Shown: positions 8,573 to 16,074 of the stretch, piece after piece
How positions within the stretch are numbered: the first letter of the stretch is position 1
Layout: each line of letters opens with the position of its first letter
Source of the DNA: an uncultured Alphaproteobacteria bacterium
Lineage (GTDB): Bacteria; Pseudomonadota; Alphaproteobacteria; Rhodobacterales; Rhodobacteraceae
Assembly (NCBI GenBank): GCA_902584635.1
Contig: CACIAQ010000003.1
Coordinates: forward strand, 1-64,000
Direction of reading: 5' to 3'
DNA: 64,000 nt
Notes under the pieces: generated by a model
Seen by the model: only the letters and a program-made list of their open reading frames with translations
The model's database searches: none
Told to the model about the DNA's origin: nothing
Program-made: the position numbers and the translations under genes

Positions 8573-9719
8573 AGAAAACCAAGATGGGCAGGAGAAAACC
8601 GAAGAACCTTCCCAACGTAAAATTGATAAGCATAAAGAAGACGGTAAAGTTCTGAGTTCCAAAGAAATGTTCGTATTTACTGGGATTTTTGGTGCATTAG
8701 TACTTATGTATTCGTTTTCCTTTAGCTTCAAAGCGCTCTTATTTGAGTGGGGGGATCTTTTTGTATTTTCAGGAAATGATAAACTTGAAGATTTACCTTC
8801 AACAAAATCGTTAGAGGCTTTATTTTTCATACTAAAAATCACACTTTTTATTGGTATTCCGATGTTGATCATTGTTTTGGCAACACAATTTGCGGTTGGT
8901 GGAATAAATTTTGCTCCAAAAGCATTCGCTTTTAAAGCAAATAGAATAAACCCTCTTAGTGGGTTTAAAAGAATGTTTTCTATAAAGAGCTTAGTTGAAC
9001 TCGGTAAAGCTTTATTGAAAGTTGGTTTATTATTTGCAAGCGCTATAGGGGTAATTTACTATCTGCTTCCACAGATATTGCGAATAACTGATGGAACGTT
9101 AAAGTCCGGATTAGAAGTAACCAAGTCTTCATTCCCTCTTTTGATCGGAGCTTTATTGGTTAGCCTTATGATAATAGCTGCATTGGACTACTTCTATCAA
9201 AGGTACGAGCACATCAAATCTCTTAGGATGACTAAGCAAGAAGTAAAGGACGAATATAAACAAACAGAAGGATCACCCGAAGTAAGAGCGAAAATAAGAC
9301 GCCTTCAAATGGAGAGCGCTACAAAATCTGCTAAGCAACATGAAGCACTTGAAAATATGGGCAATGCAACAGCAATTATTACAAATCCAACTCATTTTGC
9401 AATAGCACTTAAATACGAAGTTGGACAAGTAGGAGCTCCAAAAATTATAGCCATGGGTAAAGGACTGATTGCGAAAAGGATCATGGAGATAGGAGTTGAA
9501 AAAAATATAACAAGCTTTAGAAGCCCTCTTCTTGCAAGAGCACTATTTTTCACTGGTGAAATTGGAGAAGAAATATCTGAAAAGCTTTACAATGCTGTGG
9601 CTATAGCACTAGCATATGTATATAAATTAGATAGAGGGGAAGATATAGATGCCCCAGATATTGAAGTTCCAGAAGATTTAAGGTTCAATGAAAACGGAAC
9701 TATTTTGAAGGAGAAATAA
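8565..9719 (+). CDS. flhB: Flagellar export switch protein FlhB
   Basis: FlhB has a membrane domain in the export gate and a cytoplasmic domain that autocleaves and sets substrate specificity together with FliK. The 384-residue product begins with the standard EKTEEPSQRKIDKHKEDG segment, has four membrane helices, and carries the autocleavage motif NPTH at about residue 275 (ITNPTHFAIAL), followed by AMGKGLIAKRI. All needed residues appear intact. It overlaps fliR by eight bases. One base after its stop begins the first of four uncharacterised genes. Confidence 0.97.
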   Translation: MAEENQDGQEKTEEPSQRKIDKHKEDGKVLSSKEMFVFTGIFGALVLMYSFSFSFKALLFEWGDLFVFSGNDKLEDLPSTKSLEALFFILKITLFIGIPMLIIVLATQFAVGGINFAPKAFAFKANRINPLSGFKRMFSIKSLVELGKALLKVGLLFASAIGVIYYLLPQILRITDGTLKSGLEVTKSSFPLLIGALLVSLMIIAALDYFYQRYEHIKSLRMTKQEVKDEYKQTEGSPEVRAKIRRLQMESATKSAKQHEALENMGNATAIITNPTHFAIALKYEVGQVGAPKIIAMGKGLIAKRIMEIGVEKNITSFRSPLLARALFFTGEIGEEISEKLYNAVAIALAYVYKLDRGEDIDAPDIEVPEDLRFNENGTILKEK

Positions 9720-9720
9720 A

Positions 9721-9948
9721 ATGCCCAGACGAAGCCATGAATCTCTTGGAGACTACATAAGCTCAGCATGCTTTGCGGGAGTAGCTTTTCTTTCTCTATT
9801 GAACGGTCTCGAAGCTTTTTATGCTGGAAATATTTTAAGAGCTATATCTATATGGTTTGTTTGTTTTCTATTATGCCTCGCCCTCTTCAGATATTCTATT
9901 GCCAGGCTTTTTGATTCTATCGCAGAAAAGAAGAATAAAAAGCTATGA
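9721..9948 (+). CDS. Small membrane protein of unknown function behind flhB
   Basis: The 75-residue protein has a charged N-terminus (MPRRSHES), then two adjacent hydrophobic segments (about residues 13-30 and 38-58), so it is probably a two-helix inner-membrane hairpin, and a Lys-rich C-terminus. I do not recognise the family. It starts one base after the flhB stop, after GGAG (9710-9713), and its end overlaps the next gene by four bases (ATGA), so it is almost certainly co-expressed with the export genes. A motility link is inferred from this context only. Confidence 0.75.
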   Translation: MPRRSHESLGDYISSACFAGVAFLSLLNGLEAFYAGNILRAISIWFVCFLLCLALFRYSIARLFDSIAEKKNKKL

Positions 9949-10139
9949 TTACATGTAATCAATGTATCTATTTGTATATTACTCACGATCCAAAAAGACG
10001 ATGGGGATGCAGGAAATTTGGTTTTAAGTCATCAAAAATTCCTTACCAGGAAGTTATGGCAACAACTGGCATGAAATGTGCTTATTATCTTAAGAGAAAC
10101 CTAGAAAAGAAAATCGAATCTCGTAGGAGGTCACTTTAA
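9945..10139 (+). CDS. Small four-cysteine protein, possible zinc-binding
   Basis: The 64-residue protein has cysteines at about residues 4, 7, 22 and 45 (CNQC ... GCRKFGFKS ... MKCAYY). The spacing suggests one metal site made by a CxxC pair and two distant cysteines. From memory, small proteobacterial proteins with a pattern like CxxC...WDP...GCKAFGFKS...C exist, some mislabelled as uracil-DNA glycosylases, but no function is established that I know of. It overlaps the preceding gene by four bases and abuts the next (TAATG), placing it firmly in the flagellar operon. Confidence 0.75.
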   Translation: MITCNQCIYLYITHDPKRRWGCRKFGFKSSKIPYQEVMATTGMKCAYYLKRNLEKKIESRRRSL

Positions 10140-10888
10140 TGAGTTCAGATCTAAGTACAATAGAAGAAAGTATAAAAATTGCATTAGATGCTGCAGACGC
10201 AGCGACTGACGTAACCTCTGAGTATAACAAAGTTAAAAGAGAGCATAAAAAATTGGAGACACAAGTGAAGCAAATACATCGTTATACGACTATAATTTTT
10301 GGGAGCTCTATGATCGCAGCAATAGTGGCGATGATATTTTCATCAGTTCTATATTTTCGCTCAATGTCAGACCTTGGGGTAATGACAACCACTAACAGAG
10401 AAGCTCTAGTGATTTTTGCAGAGAATGTGGATGATCTTAAAGACAATGTAAAAGCTCTATCAGTGGCTATGGAAAGCCAGGTAGCTTTAGAAAAACAGAA
10501 CGCAAAATTAGTTGAAGAGCTATCTTCTTTAAGGAAAGAAATTGCCGTTGCAACGAATGCTCTTGCAAGTAGAGTTCTGGAGCAAAACAAAGGTCTACAG
10601 GAAGTTATGACCAAAAACACTGAGCAGGCTGTTAATATATTTGCTGAGAAAATTGCGCAATCATTTGAAAAGAGACTAAGTGAACTGGGTAAAGGTATAG
10701 AAGAATATCAAAAACAACTGCTGGCCTCGTTAGAAGACATGCATTCTTCCGGCTCAGATAACATGATGATGAAAGAGATATCAAGATCACAAATTCAATT
10801 AACAAAAGAAATTAGATCTCTATACAAGAAGAATGAAGAAATATTCAGCAAAATAAAGAGTTCGGATGGGTTAATAAAGTTTCCATAA
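10139..10888 (+). CDS. Membrane-anchored coiled-coil protein of unknown function
   Basis: The 249-residue protein has a cytoplasmic N-terminal helix (about residues 1-48), one membrane helix (about 50-72, IIFGSSMIAAIVAMIFSSVL) and a long periplasmic part that is nearly all helical with coiled-coil-type heptads (about 85-240). No enzyme motif is visible. A strong ribosome site (GTAGGAGG region, 10124-10131) precedes the ATG at 10139. Lying between two other unknown genes behind flhB, it could be a scaffold or partner of the motor or of a polar complex; this is inference. Coiled-coil composition makes simple similarity searches unreliable. Confidence 0.75.
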   Translation: MSSDLSTIEESIKIALDAADAATDVTSEYNKVKREHKKLETQVKQIHRYTTIIFGSSMIAAIVAMIFSSVLYFRSMSDLGVMTTTNREALVIFAENVDDLKDNVKALSVAMESQVALEKQNAKLVEELSSLRKEIAVATNALASRVLEQNKGLQEVMTKNTEQAVNIFAEKIAQSFEKRLSELGKGIEEYQKQLLASLEDMHSSGSDNMMMKEISRSQIQLTKEIRSLYKKNEEIFSKIKSSDGLIKFP

Positions 10889-10907
10889 ACTTTAGAGGTA
10901 ACCGGCG

Positions 10908-11777
10908 ATGCAAGATTTAGAAAATAAAGAATCCCCAAGTAACACTGATAACTCTCAAGATTTAGAGATGATGTCGGGTGAAAATTTTAATGAAATGAGA
11001 GAAAGTAACTCTGAAGATAGTCAATTACAAACTTTCCTTAAGCTCAAGGAACACGGCAATTCATCCCGAACAAGAGCTTTAAGACTAAAAGAGAACGATA
11101 TAGTCGTAGCAATAGACGGCGTCAGTTACCACGATACTATTGATAATATGGTAGACCTTCTTTCTAGTGGAGAAGAAGGTGACATGTGGCTTCTTACGAT
11201 CTGGAGAAATGGCAAGTTTTTTGAGATATTTACCAGAGGTCCTTTGGGTGGTATTTTTGAGTTCACCCGTCCCGAAGAGTCCCAAATGATCATGGAATTA
11301 TTTCAAAAAAGAGAAATGGGTCAAAAAGATGAATATCGGATATTTGAAGCACTAAGAGACGTAAAACGTGTTGTGGATGTATACGACACTTCGCATAGTC
11401 AAGTGGCAGTTATTTTACCTCCAGTTTGGTTATTACAACAGAAAATGTGGGAACCACTGCTGGCGATACTCTGTGTCTACCTAATTACATTCAGCGTAAA
11501 TATATTTCTTTTCATTTTAGCAGCCGTGCTAGTAGGTCTATACTTTAGGAAAGGCCAAGTTACGCTAAGAAGAAGTTATGGAATGTTTCAAGACAGGCAG
11601 GTATGGGCTATATTGGCGGCAAGATCAGATTTAGAAGCTCAAGAGATGTGCCGCAATATTGATGAAAAGGTGAATTTTGTTAACGCTCTCGTAAAACCAT
11701 ACAAAAAAGAAGTTCCCAACCCTCGAAAAAAGAAAAAATCTGGTAACGTACCTAAAGCTATAACACAGTATACATAG
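10908..11777 (+). CDS. PDZ-like domain membrane protein of unknown function
   Basis: The 289-residue protein has an acidic Ser/Asn/Glu-rich N-terminal 45 residues without a signal peptide, then a segment resembling a PDZ domain (about 50-115: ALRLKENDIVVAIDGVSYHD, then a GDMWLLTIWRNGK strand). A linker leads to a long hydrophobic stretch (about 180-213) that could be one or two membrane helices, and a basic C-terminal region of about 75 residues. I do not recognise the full architecture. It is the last of four genes continuous with the flagellar operon, with GAGG 19 bases after the preceding stop. The PDZ-like part would be cytoplasmic if the N-terminus stays inside. Confidence 0.75.
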   Translation: MQDLENKESPSNTDNSQDLEMMSGENFNEMRESNSEDSQLQTFLKLKEHGNSSRTRALRLKENDIVVAIDGVSYHDTIDNMVDLLSSGEEGDMWLLTIWRNGKFFEIFTRGPLGGIFEFTRPEESQMIMELFQKREMGQKDEYRIFEALRDVKRVVDVYDTSHSQVAVILPPVWLLQQKMWEPLLAILCVYLITFSVNIFLFILAAVLVGLYFRKGQVTLRRSYGMFQDRQVWAILAARSDLEAQEMCRNIDEKVNFVNALVKPYKKEVPNPRKKKKSGNVPKAITQYT

Positions 11778-11821
11778 CTAGCTTTAGAGTATCCATTACC
11801 CTTTTTGATAAAAATTTACTC

Positions 11822-12985
11822 TTACGGTCTTAGTAGTTCCTCAAATAGATACTTAGGTTTCACTCTTTCTCTTTTTGCAAGAAGTGGGTGTGTATGTGGC
11901 TGAGGCTCTGACGGGAAGGAATAAAGCGGCGTCCAATATTTGTCAAAAGGATACTCTGCAATTCGGTTAATCTCGCTTTTATTTGAATGAGTAATAACTG
12001 ATTTTGTATATCTATTGATACAAGCAAAAAGTCCATTCTCTCTTAAGTTAGACTGTACAAAACCAAAATAATCCGATATTACAGGCCTACTCATTTCCAT
12101 CACAGATCTTATATCCATAAATACATTTACCTGTCTATTTTTCAAGAGATCATCTGCAGTCCATCCTGGCATGATGAGAAAATCAAAGTCTTCAACAAGA
12201 ATTTCTGGGTCGTATTTAAGAAAATCATTGTAGCCAAAAACCTTTAGATGGGGAAAAGTATTTAAAAGGAAGTAGCTCTAAAAGGCATTAATTTCAGGGA
12301 GATCTAAAATAATTATTTTAGATTTTTCAAAATTGTTTTTAATCTTTGCAGCCAAGCCACCGTAACCAGATCCTATTTCGCATATAATTGGATGCTCTTA
12401 ATCTAAATGATTTAATTGATTTACGATGAACCATCAATGATAAATATCATCATGATCATGTACATTGTATCTTAATTTATAACTTTTTGAATAATTAACC
12501 TTTATATTCATTTCATAGACCGCTGGATTACCAACTTCACCGATACAGTTAGATGCCACGTACTCAATATCTGTCGATTTATAAGCGCTTTAACGTTTTC
12601 GGGAATGGACTTTAATAAGTTTTGATCATTTTCTTCTTTAATTAGGTCAGAAAAATCTCCTTGCTACTTTCTTTCCATAAATCAACATTTCCTGGTTTAA
12701 ACCTCTTATTCGAAAAGGACTGCAAAGCATCATTAAATCCAATTGTTATAGCATTACTGAGCATGTGCGGCCAAATCTCTTCAATTTTATAAAGTCTGGG
12801 AATCCATTTGGAAAAGCATCCCAGTTTAAACTTTTGAAATTAGATAGCATTTCTTTAGGATCCATATCAAAATATGATAACGTAAATTTGAACGTTTGTT
12901 TTTGTGGTATCAATACTCTTTTTTTTCCAGGCAGATTTTCTCTTAGAAAATGTTTTTGGTATTTAGATAAATTAGGGGAGTTCTA
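11822..12985 (-). pseudogene. Decayed sugar O-methyltransferase
   Basis: Reading the minus strand and allowing for frame changes recovers an almost full-length protein of about 385 residues. It contains the SAM-binding segment ICEIGSGYGGLAAKIKNN, then ILDLPEINAF and a C-terminal part ending PKYLFEELLRP. This pattern recalls the putative sugar O-methyltransferase family often found near surface-glycan or flagellin-glycosylation genes. Within one frame there are three stops: TGA (12434-12436), TAA (12398-12400) and TAG (12278-12280). Further upstream, frame changes are needed near 12575, 12640 and 12790. No valid start is visible. The gene is clearly non-functional, although the last 116 codons remain open. 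Confidence 0.8.
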
Positions 12986-13023
12986 ATCTTTCTGGTTAAG
13001 TTGAGACCCCTGAAAATATGCAA

Positions 13024-14184
13024 TTAAAAATTTATTTCTATTTCAATTCGTCTATTTTTTTCTCTTCCAGCGGCAGTTTCGTTTGAGTCTATTGGCTTTG
13101 ACTCGCCAAAACTTACAGCCTTCATTCTATCAGTGCTAATATTACCGGCTTTTTCAAGTTCCTGTACAACACTTGATGCTCTCGCTGCAGCGAGATCCCA
13201 ATTATCTCTAAAACTTCCACCAAACATTAAAGGAACATTATCTGTATGACCGGAAACAGTAACAATCCCCGTTTCCCCTACCCCCTTATCAGCAATTTTA
13301 GCCATTATCTGCCTCGCTTGAGATGTCAATTCTGCAGACCCCGAAGCAAAAGCTCCTCCGGACCCAACAGTCACAAATACTTTCCCATCTTTTCGTTCTA
13401 CACTAACTAAACCCTTGTCGATTTCACTTTTCAAGGCTACCTCGAGTTCATTAGCAGCTTGGTTTGCAGAAGCCTCTTGTGCAGATTTTTCATTATCATC
13501 TACACCTGCACCAGTATCATTTGATGAGCCTTTTGTTTCGCCGTCAGCCTCTGTTTGAGCAAGAGAGGCTAACTCCTTTAGCTTCTCTTCAATACCACCG
13601 AAAAGTACTTCTTGATCAGTATTTCCTGTTTTGTTTTTTGCCTCTTCAATAGCTTGTAACGTTTCCTCTATTAACTTTGGCAGATCCTTTGCCAATGTTT
13701 CTTCGTCACCAATTTCTACTTTTACAGCTTCACCGATTGCTTCAACCTTTATTTCACCCTTATCAACAGCGTCTTGAAGCGCTTCTACCAGTTCCTTAGC
13801 GCTTTTGTCTTGCTCTCCTCCTTCATCTTCTTCAGTTTTGACTTCAAGTTCCTTCTTCTCTAGATTGGTCGTTTGCTGTGTCATCTGCTTTGTCACCGAA
13901 GGGCTAGGTGAAGGACTAAAATTTAGCGATAATACTGTTGTACCTTTAGGTTGTTCGACAACAGGGACTAATCGCTGAACTCCGAATGCGTTCTTTAGTG
14001 AACCTGATATTTGTTTGAATTTGGGCACGTTAAATTCTGCAAAAGAAAGTATTAACACGAAAAAAGCCATAAGGAGTGTAGCCATATCTGCAAATGTCGC
14101 CATCCATGCCGGAGCTCCAACAGGAGGACACTTGGGACATTCTTCCTCTTCTTCTTCTATCTCTGCTTCTACTTCTTCCGCCAC
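13024..14184 (-). CDS. pomB: Flagellar stator protein MotB, sodium-type (PomB-like)
   Basis: With PomA/MotA this forms the ion-conducting stator anchored to peptidoglycan. The 386-residue product has an acidic N-terminus, a CPKCPPVGAPAWMATFADM segment whose Asp33 is the ion-binding residue, one membrane helix (about 34-50), a plug-like region (NVPKFKQISGSLKNAFGVQ) and a C-terminal OmpA-type peptidoglycan-binding domain (about 265-386, with GHTDNVP and NRRIEIEI). The N-terminal region is closer to what I recall of Vibrio PomB than of E. coli MotB, suggesting sodium drive. The linker is long, acidic and contains a repeated unit (see findings). It lies 24 bases behind motA. Confidence 0.92.
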   Translation of the reverse strand: MAEEVEAEIEEEEEECPKCPPVGAPAWMATFADMATLLMAFFVLILSFAEFNVPKFKQISGSLKNAFGVQRLVPVVEQPKGTTVLSLNFSPSPSPSVTKQMTQQTTNLEKKELEVKTEEDEGGEQDKSAKELVEALQDAVDKGEIKVEAIGEAVKVEIGDEETLAKDLPKLIEETLQAIEEAKNKTGNTDQEVLFGGIEEKLKELASLAQTEADGETKGSSNDTGAGVDDNEKSAQEASANQAANELEVALKSEIDKGLVSVERKDGKVFVTVGSGGAFASGSAELTSQARQIMAKIADKGVGETGIVTVSGHTDNVPLMFGGSFRDNWDLAAARASSVVQELEKAGNISTDRMKAVSFGESKPIDSNETAAGREKNRRIEIEINF

Positions 14185-14208
14185 TATTCTATACTCTCAA
14201 AACTGCTA

Positions 14209-14973
14209 TTATGCGGCGGCTTCAAGTTTTTGTTGTACGGCTGGGGGTAAGTTAGCCACCATCTGGTCTTGTATGTTTCTTGGAGATTCTCCTCTTGCTA
14301 TGTTTCTCAGTCCCATAACTACCATCTCCCTGTAAGTGACCTCATATGCAGTGTATCCCTCTAGAGATGTTATCATAGGCAAAAATAGAACATTTGCTAT
14401 GAACGCTCCATAAAGGGTTGTCAAAAGAGCAACTGCCATAGCTGGCCCGATAGCCTTTGGATCCGCCATATTTCCCAACATCAAAACTAGCCCAACAAGT
14501 GTTCCGATCATACCCATGGCCGGGGCAATGTCTATCCATGCCTTCACAACATTTTGATTAGATTCATGACGGGCTTTCATAGCTTTAATTTCTTGATTTA
14601 ATTGGGTTGTAAGCTTTGCCTCGTCTGCTCCATCTACTAGCATCTGCAAGCCCTTTGAGAAAAACTTATCTGGAACATCCTGGCCCTCAAGTGCCATCAT
14701 GCCGTCCTTTCTAGCAATTCCTGCCAACTCAACCATTTTTGTAACTAATTCATCTTGAGGCTTCACGGGCGGGAAAAAAGCCTTAGCCATAACGCCAAAC
14801 GAGCCTAGAAATGTAGGTAAGGGGCAGGTATACATTACACAAAAAAAAGTTCCTCCAAAAACAATAGCTAATGAAGGGACGTCTATAAACGGACCTACTC
14901 CACCACCCGAAACCATTGCGTATATGATAAATCCAAGCGCTCCAATTAGTCCTAGAAGAGAGGCTATATCCAT
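14209..14973 (-). CDS. pomA: Flagellar stator protein MotA, sodium-type (PomA-like)
   Basis: This is the pentameric membrane part of the stator that rotates around the MotB dimer and pushes FliG. The 254-residue product has four membrane helices (about 1-22, 28-48, 148-170, 180-200), a cytoplasmic loop, and the strongly conserved APAMGMIGTLVGLVLMLGNM followed by DPKAIGPAMAVALLTTLYG, which matches PomA as I remember it. Start MDIASLLGLIG also resembles PomA (MDLATLLGLIG). A sigma-54-like promoter lies about 50 bases upstream. motB follows on the same strand. Confidence 0.94.
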   Translation of the reverse strand: MDIASLLGLIGALGFIIYAMVSGGGVGPFIDVPSLAIVFGGTFFCVMYTCPLPTFLGSFGVMAKAFFPPVKPQDELVTKMVELAGIARKDGMMALEGQDVPDKFFSKGLQMLVDGADEAKLTTQLNQEIKAMKARHESNQNVVKAWIDIAPAMGMIGTLVGLVLMLGNMADPKAIGPAMAVALLTTLYGAFIANVLFLPMITSLEGYTAYEVTYREMVVMGLRNIARGESPRNIQDQMVANLPPAVQQKLEAAA

Positions 14974-15022
14974 AGTTTTTCCTTTATGCTCATTTATTTT
15001 TTTACCTGCAATGAAAGGTCAC

Positions 15023-15038
15023 TGCAATTTTAATACCA
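15023..15038 (-). promoter_or_regulatory. Sigma-54 promoter upstream of motA
   Basis: On the minus strand the sequence reads TGGTATTAAAATTGCA. GG and GC are exactly ten bases apart and the -12 box TTGCA is perfect; the -24 box differs from TGGCAC at two positions. Transcription would begin about 40 bases before the motA ATG (14973). With the site before fliO, this is the second RpoN-type promoter linked to motility genes in the window. Confidence 0.65.
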
Positions 15039-15074
15039 AAAATACCTCTGATTGATTTAAATAAAAGTAATTTT

Positions 15075-15090
15075 TGGCATCAAACTTGTT
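15075..15090 (+). promoter_or_regulatory. Sigma-54-like element upstream of the DUF1566-like gene
   Basis: TGGCATCAAACTTGTT has a very good -24 box and correct spacing (ten bases), but the -12 box carries GT in place of the nearly invariant GC. It lies 46 bases before the ATG at 15136, a plausible distance. It could be a degenerate RpoN site or chance. Confidence 0.3.
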
Positions 15091-15135
15091 TAATAATATA
15101 ATAGAGTTGCAAACAAATACAAGAGAACGGATATA

Positions 15136-15615
15136 ATGGCAATTTTACGATTTATACCAGTATTATTAATTTTAATTATTAACTGCTCTTATTTAAAGGC
15201 CGGTGAGAGTAGATTTGTTACCAAAGAACACATCGTCGTTGACCTAGAACGTCAAGTTGAGTGGTTAAGGTGTTCGGTTGGCCAACGATGGAATGGCAAT
15301 GAATGCTCAGGAAATATAATTAATCTTTCTTTAGACATGGTTCCAAAAGCTCTTGAAATCGCTAATGAACAGTTAGGTGAGGGATGGCGATTGCCCTCAA
15401 AAGCAGAGCTTAAGTCAATTGTTTGTAAAGAGTGCCCCTCTCCGAAAATAGATAAGGATATTTTCCCCAACACAGATAACGCGCCTTACTGGACAGGTGA
15501 TCAAAGTATCTTTAATAGCAAATTCTACGTAAGCGTTAACTTCCATACCGGTTTCTCTTTTAACAGATTCTCTCCAATTAAAGAACTAGCAGTTAGGTTA
15601 GTACGAGATAGATAG
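15136..15615 (+). CDS. Secreted DUF1566 (Lcl-like) domain protein
   Basis: The 159-residue protein has an N-terminal signal-like segment (hydrophobic residues 4-20, then KAGES). The rest resembles the DUF1566/Lcl C-terminal fold: a W-x-x-C-x-x-G-Q-x-W-N-x-x-x-C start (WLRCSVGQRWNGNECSG), the central GWRLPSKAEL, a YWTGDQS segment and an AVRLVRD end. Proteins of this type are secreted or periplasmic and sometimes bind carbohydrates or act in adhesion. No specific function can be given here. It is divergent from motA and shares its upstream region with a sigma-54-like element. Confidence 0.75.
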   Translation: MAILRFIPVLLILIINCSYLKAGESRFVTKEHIVVDLERQVEWLRCSVGQRWNGNECSGNIINLSLDMVPKALEIANEQLGEGWRLPSKAELKSIVCKECPSPKIDKDIFPNTDNAPYWTGDQSIFNSKFYVSVNFHTGFSFNRFSPIKELAVRLVRDR

Positions 15616-15635
15616 AATTGATACAATTACATATT

Positions 15636-15869
15636 CTATTTGGTTCCACTAGTTTTCCACTGCCAGAATTTGAACAGAAATAAAATTAGCCCAGATATCA
15701 TAATGATTATTGCTAACAAATCCGTAGAAATGAATGTCAACAAATAGAGCCTATCACTTGCTACTAGTCCTAAAATAATCAACATCACTGTTGCCATTAT
15801 AAAAGATCTGATCAACCTACATGTAAAGCAAGGGCCCTCTGGTGCATTTTTTTGTTTTATTCTGAACAT
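15636..15869 (-). CDS. Small two-helix membrane protein, unknown
   Basis: The 77-residue product has a basic N-terminus with a CFTC pair at about residues 14-17 and two membrane helices (about 22-40 and 47-68). A GGAG site eight bases before the ATG supports translation. It is convergent with the DUF1566-like gene and divergent from rpoN. I do not recognise the family. Confidence 0.6.
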   Translation of the reverse strand: MFRIKQKNAPEGPCFTCRLIRSFIMATVMLIILGLVASDRLYLLTFISTDLLAIIIMISGLILFLFKFWQWKTSGTK

Positions 15870-16074
15870 TTTCAGTCTCCGGCTTAAATTGGCTTATACT
15901 TCCATATATTGATAGTTTTTTTGACATGCTTATTCTTAACTTGTGTAAGTTGTATCATAAGTTATTGTTTTTATGAAACAATTATTTCAAAAGTTCGACA
16001 TTATGGTCTGTCAAATTGATTTTTTTGAATTAAGAATAAAAACTGGTTTCATAGTCTCATAAGGAGATTTGAAC

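Noticed and set aside
12765..12986. Plus-strand frame of 73 codons in the gap before motB
   Set aside because: The minus strand here encodes the N-terminal part of the methyltransferase remnant (for example FDMDPKEML), so the plus frame is a shadow.
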